The position numbers were made by a program, and so were the translations under genes. 35,911 bases of DNA from an uncultured bacterium. Its GTDB lineage: Bacteria; Hydrogenedentota; Hydrogenedentia; Hydrogenedentales; CAILVY01. The number at the start of each line of letters is the position of its first letter. Position 1 is the stretch's first letter. The stretch spans positions 1 through 35,911 of the forward strand of contig CALEDJ010000008.1 in NCBI GenBank assembly GCA_937951485.1, written 5' to 3'. Positions 32,880 through 35,911 of the stretch are shown piece after piece. Under the pieces are notes generated by a model. It had not been told where the DNA came from. It did no database searches and saw nothing but the letters and a program-made list of their open reading frames with translations.

Positions 32880-32961
32880 GATAGGGTCGGCGCATGCGCC
32901 GGAGCCCACCGTGATGATTCCTTACTATGATCAGTAGGGAATCACCGCTCAGATATACTGT
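32846..32961 (-). ncRNA. Candidate tracrRNA of the type II-C system
   Basis: An RNA of about 116 bases is predicted on the minus strand, divergent from cas9. It begins about 7 bases after a consensus promoter and ends in an intrinsic terminator. In order it has about 17 unpaired 5' bases, a long imperfect hairpin (GTGATTCC...TACT, loop GATCAT, AGTA...GGAATCATCAC; 32944-32911), a short GGCGCATGCGCC hairpin (32900-32889) in a nexus-like position, and the terminator stem. This matches the layout of Neisseria-type II-C tracrRNAs, whose anti-repeat is itself partly palindromic. If so, the CRISPR repeat should resemble the plus strand from about 32911 to 32947. No array is in the window, so base-pairing with a real repeat cannot be checked. 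The placement, promoter and terminator make an RNA gene here very likely. Confidence 0.75.
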
Positions 32962-32964
32962 GGG

Positions 32965-32993
32965 TTGACTATAGCACGTTTTTGCGTTATTGT
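32965..32993 (+). promoter_or_regulatory. cas9 promoter
   Basis: TTGACT (32965-32970), 17 bases, TATTGT (32988-32993) form a strong promoter reading toward cas9, with a start near 33000 and a leader of about 117 bases. It is interlocked with the tracrRNA promoter on the other strand. Confidence 0.65.
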
Positions 32994-32996
32994 CAA
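32968..32996 (-). promoter_or_regulatory. tracrRNA promoter
   Basis: On the minus strand TTGACA (32996-32991), 17 bases, TATAGT (32973-32968): a perfect -35 and a -10 with one mismatch to consensus. Its -10 overlaps the -35 of the cas9 promoter and its -35 overlaps the cas9 -10. Confidence 0.75.
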
Positions 32997-33116
32997 GTCC
33001 CTGGTGCATTTATGCGCACAGTGGGCAAGACAAGAAAGAAAAGGGGATGCTCTGCGGTTTCTGTTTGTGGGGAAATTCTTGAATACGCCTTGGCATAAAC
33101 GGGTGGAGGACGTCTC

Positions 33117-35911
33117 ATGAACACGGAAAATCGTAAGACGGTGTTGGGACTTGATTTGGGGGCCAATTCGCTCGGCTGGGCGCTGCTTGCCTTCGACGGC
33201 GACACCCCTTGCGGATTGATCGATATGGGTGTGCGCGTCTTTGAAGCGGGCACGGAAGGCCAGATTGAATCCGGCCGGGACGAATCACGCGGCGTGGAGC
33301 GGCGTCAGGCGCGGCAGCGCCGCCGCCAGACAAAGCGCCAATCCATGCGCATGGTCAGGCTGGCCAAAACCCTGCAGCGATACGGCCTCCTGCCGCCGGG
33401 CGATGTGCAAAGCGGGAAAACACGACACAACCTCTTCGAGGAATTGGACAAGGACTTGCGCCGCGAATATGCGGAACGAGGCATCCCCGTGGATGCCTCA
33501 ACCGGACTCCGCGAATTTCCCTATTTCCTGCGCGCCCGCGCCCTCGACGAAGCCCTCCCGCCCCATGCCCTCGGCCGCGCACTCTACCACCTCGCCCAGC
33601 GCCGCGGCTTCCTCAGCAACCGCAAGTCCGACAAAGACGAAAAGGAGTTGGGCGTCGTCAAGTCGGGAATCAGCGAACTGCAGAAGGCAATCATCGCATC
33701 AGGTGCGCGCACCCTCGGCGAATACTTCTTCCGCCTCGATCCCGTGTTGGAAAAGCGCATCCGAAGCCGCTGGACCGCGCGCGGCATGTATCGGCACGAA
33801 TTCGATCAGATCATGGAGGCGCAAGAGCGGCTGGGCGGTTTCAAGTTGTCCGACGGCGCGCGTAAGGCCATCGCCGACTGCATCTTTTATCAGCGGCCGT
33901 TGAAAAGTCAAAAGGGATTGGTGGGGGAATGTGATCTTGAACCCAAGAAAAAGCGCGCACCCAGGGCGCTGCTCTGCGCGCAACGGTTCCGGCTCTTGCA
34001 GAAGGTGAATGACATGTGCGTGATTTTCCCGGATGGACGCAGCCGACCACTGAACGATGACGAAAAACAACGGCTTGCGGCGCATCTGGACACGGTTCGG
34101 GAAACCACCTTCGGCAAGTTGCGCAAGGAACTGGGCCTTCCCAGAAACTCTGAATTCAACCTGGAACAGGGCGGCGAGAATAAACTGAAGGGAAACACCA
34201 CCGCAGCGCCTTTGCGCGAAGTCTTTGGGGAACGCTGGGATGCCCTGGGCCGAGACAAGCAGAACGCCATCGTCGGCGAACTGATGGGGATTGAAAAGGA
34301 AGAGGCGTTGTTGCGGCGCGGAAAGTTCTGGGGCCTCAGTGACGCGGAGGCGGAAAAGTTTGCCAAAATAAAACTGGAAGAGGGATATATTTCCCTCTCG
34401 CGCGAAGCAATCAATAAACTGCTGCCGCTCATGGAGCAGGGCATATCCTTCAAGACCGCGGAGAAGCAGGTCTACGGAGCCGCGCAGTGGTCCAAATTGC
34501 TTTGCGACAAATTGCCGCCCGTGGCGGATGCCGTGCCGGCCGTCCGAAACCCTGTCGTCATGCGTTGCCTCACCGAACTGCGCAAGGTCGTCAACGCCAT
34601 CATCCGCAAATACGGCAAACCGGATGAGATTCACCTGGAACTTGCCCGGGACCTCAAAAAATCGCGGGATCAGCGCAAACGCATTTGGGAAGACAACCGC
34701 AAACGCGAACAGCAACGCGATGAGGCGCGCAAACGCATCGAGCGGGAACTTGGCCTCACAAAGATATCTCGTGATGACATCGAGAAGGTGCTGCTGGCGG
34801 AAGAATGCAACTGGACCTGCCCCTACACCGGAAAGTCCATCAGCATGAGCAGCCTCCTGGGGGAGCATCCGCAATTCGACATCGAGCATATCATCCCCTT
34901 CAGCCGCTGCCTCGATGATTCTTTCATGAACAAAACGCTTTGTCATCACGAGGAAAACCGGACGCGGAAGGGAAACAGGACACCGTGGGAAGCCTATGGC
35001 AACACACCGGAATGGGAAGCCATTATTGAAAGAGTGAAACGATTCAACAGACCCAGGATCAGTATGCCCGCAAAAGGCCGCCGCGGCGCACAGCGAGACG
35101 AAGACAAAGCCAACCCCAAACTCATGAGGTTCCAGATTCGCGACATCAAGGAGTTTGAGGAATTCACGACGCAGAAACTGAACGATACGCGCTACGCCTC
35201 AAAACTCGCCGCCAGATATCTCGCATGGCTTTACGGCGATGCGGCCAGAAGCCGCATTCAGACCAGCGCCGGCCAGATCACCGCGCTCCTGCGCGACGCA
35301 TGGCATCTGAACAAGATTCTCGGCGACCCGGAACGCAACCAGAAAAGCCGCGAAGACCACCGCCACCATGCGATTGACGCCCTCGTCATCGCCATGACAA
35401 ACCGCGCCGTGGTCAAGCGTCTGAGCGACAGCGCCAGACAGCAGCAGATGGAACGCGGCCGCGTCCGGGGCTTCATCCGACGCATGGAAATCCCCTGGCA
35501 GAACTTCCTCCAGGATGTGACCGACGCCGTGGAACGCATTGTCGTGTCCCATCGCGTCAGCCACAGGCTCAATGGTTGCCTGCATGAAGACACCATCTAC
35601 AGTCCGCCCCGCCAGGATGAAAACGGCAAAACCTGTCATGTGGTGCGAAAGCCGCTTAATGAAAAATTCAAGGCCGCTGATGTTGACACCATCGTGGACC
35701 CCGCCGTGCGTGACGCCGTCCGAAGGCATCTCGAAGCCCACGGCGGCAAAAGCGAGGACGCATTCGCCGACCCCGCCAATCATCCCAGGCTGCCGTCAAA
35801 AAGTGGCGCGCCGACGCCCATCCATCGCGTGCGCGTCAGACGCATCATAAGCCCCTTCATCGTGGGAAAAGATGAAAACATCCGATATGTGACCACAAGC
35901 ACCAACCATCA
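33117..35911 (+). CDS. cas9: CRISPR-associated endonuclease Cas9, type II-C (3' end outside window)
   Basis: Open from ATG 33117 (GGTGGAGG 8-15 bases upstream) to the window edge, 931 codons without stop. It is an RNA-guided DNA nuclease. RuvC-I: VLGLDLGANSLGWAL with Asp13. The Arg-rich bridge helix follows (GVERRQARQRRRQTKRQS), then REC (ALYHLAQRRGFLSNRK is typical of II-C). RuvC-II: EIHLELARDLKKS with Glu508. HNH: CPYTGKSISM then FDIEHIIPFSRCLDDSF with His591, close to the Neisseria form. RuvC-III: DHRHHAIDALVIAM with His751 and Asp754. The beginning of the wedge/PAM-interacting region is present. II-C Cas9s are about 1000-1100 residues, so some 100-150 residues are missing only because the window ends. 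All nuclease residues are intact. cas1, cas2 and the array would lie beyond the right edge. Confidence 0.96.
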   Translation, partial: MNTENRKTVLGLDLGANSLGWALLAFDGDTPCGLIDMGVRVFEAGTEGQIESGRDESRGVERRQARQRRRQTKRQSMRMVRLAKTLQRYGLLPPGDVQSGKTRHNLFEELDKDLRREYAERGIPVDASTGLREFPYFLRARALDEALPPHALGRALYHLAQRRGFLSNRKSDKDEKELGVVKSGISELQKAIIASGARTLGEYFFRLDPVLEKRIRSRWTARGMYRHEFDQIMEAQERLGGFKLSDGARKAIADCIFYQRPLKSQKGLVGECDLEPKKKRAPRALLCAQRFRLLQKVNDMCVIFPDGRSRPLNDDEKQRLAAHLDTVRETTFGKLRKELGLPRNSEFNLEQGGENKLKGNTTAAPLREVFGERWDALGRDKQNAIVGELMGIEKEEALLRRGKFWGLSDAEAEKFAKIKLEEGYISLSREAINKLLPLMEQGISFKTAEKQVYGAAQWSKLLCDKLPPVADAVPAVRNPVVMRCLTELRKVVNAIIRKYGKPDEIHLELARDLKKSRDQRKRIWEDNRKREQQRDEARKRIERELGLTKISRDDIEKVLLAEECNWTCPYTGKSISMSSLLGEHPQFDIEHIIPFSRCLDDSFMNKTLCHHEENRTRKGNRTPWEAYGNTPEWEAIIERVKRFNRPRISMPAKGRRGAQRDEDKANPKLMRFQIRDIKEFEEFTTQKLNDTRYASKLAARYLAWLYGDAARSRIQTSAGQITALLRDAWHLNKILGDPERNQKSREDHRHHAIDALVIAMTNRAVVKRLSDSARQQQMERGRVRGFIRRMEIPWQNFLQDVTDAVERIVVSHRVSHRLNGCLHEDTIYSPPRQDENGKTCHVVRKPLNEKFKAADVDTIVDPAVRDAVRRHLEAHGGKSEDAFADPANHPRLPSKSGAPTPIHRVRVRRIISPFIVGKDENIRYVTTSTNH

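Noticed and set aside
32880-33000. A CRISPR array upstream of cas9
   Set aside because: No direct repeats with spacers occur; the structure is one palindromic RNA gene, not an array.
33699-34949. 416-codon minus-strand frame inside cas9
   Set aside because: Antisense to uninterrupted Cas9 motifs on the plus strand.

Overview
The window looks like chromosomal DNA of a GC-rich, Gram-negative, flagellated bacterium from a poorly cultured lineage. From memory, the best lineage hint is the C-terminal tail of the secreted protease at 21136-23937 (two copies of an ADxNGDWRISLSELLRVVQF-type motif). That tail style is common in Candidatus Hydrogenedentes and some PVC-group genomes. FliW/CsrA, ExbB/ExbD, many secreted or TPR proteins and DUF2961-like and ceramidase-like proteins fit the same picture. 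No rRNA or ribosomal protein is present, so the assignment is an inference.

Layout. 1-714: AT-rich left edge abutting remnants of a restriction-modification operon (helicase and methyltransferase N-termini, minus strand). 1069-8122 (+): ExbB, ExbD, a long TPR protein, a membrane-anchored von Willebrand A protein and a galactokinase-like GHMP kinase, tightly spaced. 17540 down to 8097 (-): fliW, csrA, an unknown 208-residue protein, a 1104-residue glycosyltransferase/methyltransferase/TPR fusion, a CgeB-type glycosyltransferase with a Maf-like N-terminus, a GT9-family glycosyltransferase with a KD-repeat tail, and a DegT/DnrJ aminotransferase. This reads as a flagellin regulation and glycosylation operon. 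17776-19277: a decayed DUF2961-like gene. 19398-19484 (-): tRNA-Leu with the unusual anticodon AAG, with its own promoter and terminator. 26473 down to 19723 (-): a sugar-nucleotide dehydrogenase homologue lacking the catalytic cysteine, a MaoC-like double-hotdog protein, a secreted V8/trypsin-like protease and a secreted FG-GAP protein. 26932-27300 (-): a small zinc-finger protein with a sigma region-2-like segment behind a perfect consensus promoter. 27540-32376 (+): class II aldolase, an odd long zinc-type dehydrogenase, a short-chain dehydrogenase and a ceramidase-like secreted protein, likely carbohydrate or polyol catabolism. 32555-32752 (+): a 65-residue YjfB-like protein.

The right end holds the start of a type II-C CRISPR-Cas locus. 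cas9 begins at 33117 and is still open at the window edge (931 codons), with all RuvC and HNH catalytic residues visible. On the opposite strand just upstream is a strong tracrRNA candidate (32961 to 32846) with a consensus promoter, a repeat-anti-repeat-like hairpin, a nexus-like hairpin and a terminator. The tracrRNA and cas9 promoters are physically interlocked: the -10 of each overlaps the -35 of the other. No CRISPR array, cas1 or cas2 lies inside the window.

The main items for a second look are the interlocked cas9/tracrRNA promoter with its self-folding RNA, the dehydrogenase that has lost its catalytic Cys, the fliW-csrA-glycosyltransferase operon, the ExbBD-TPR-VWA cluster, and the AAG-anticodon tRNA.
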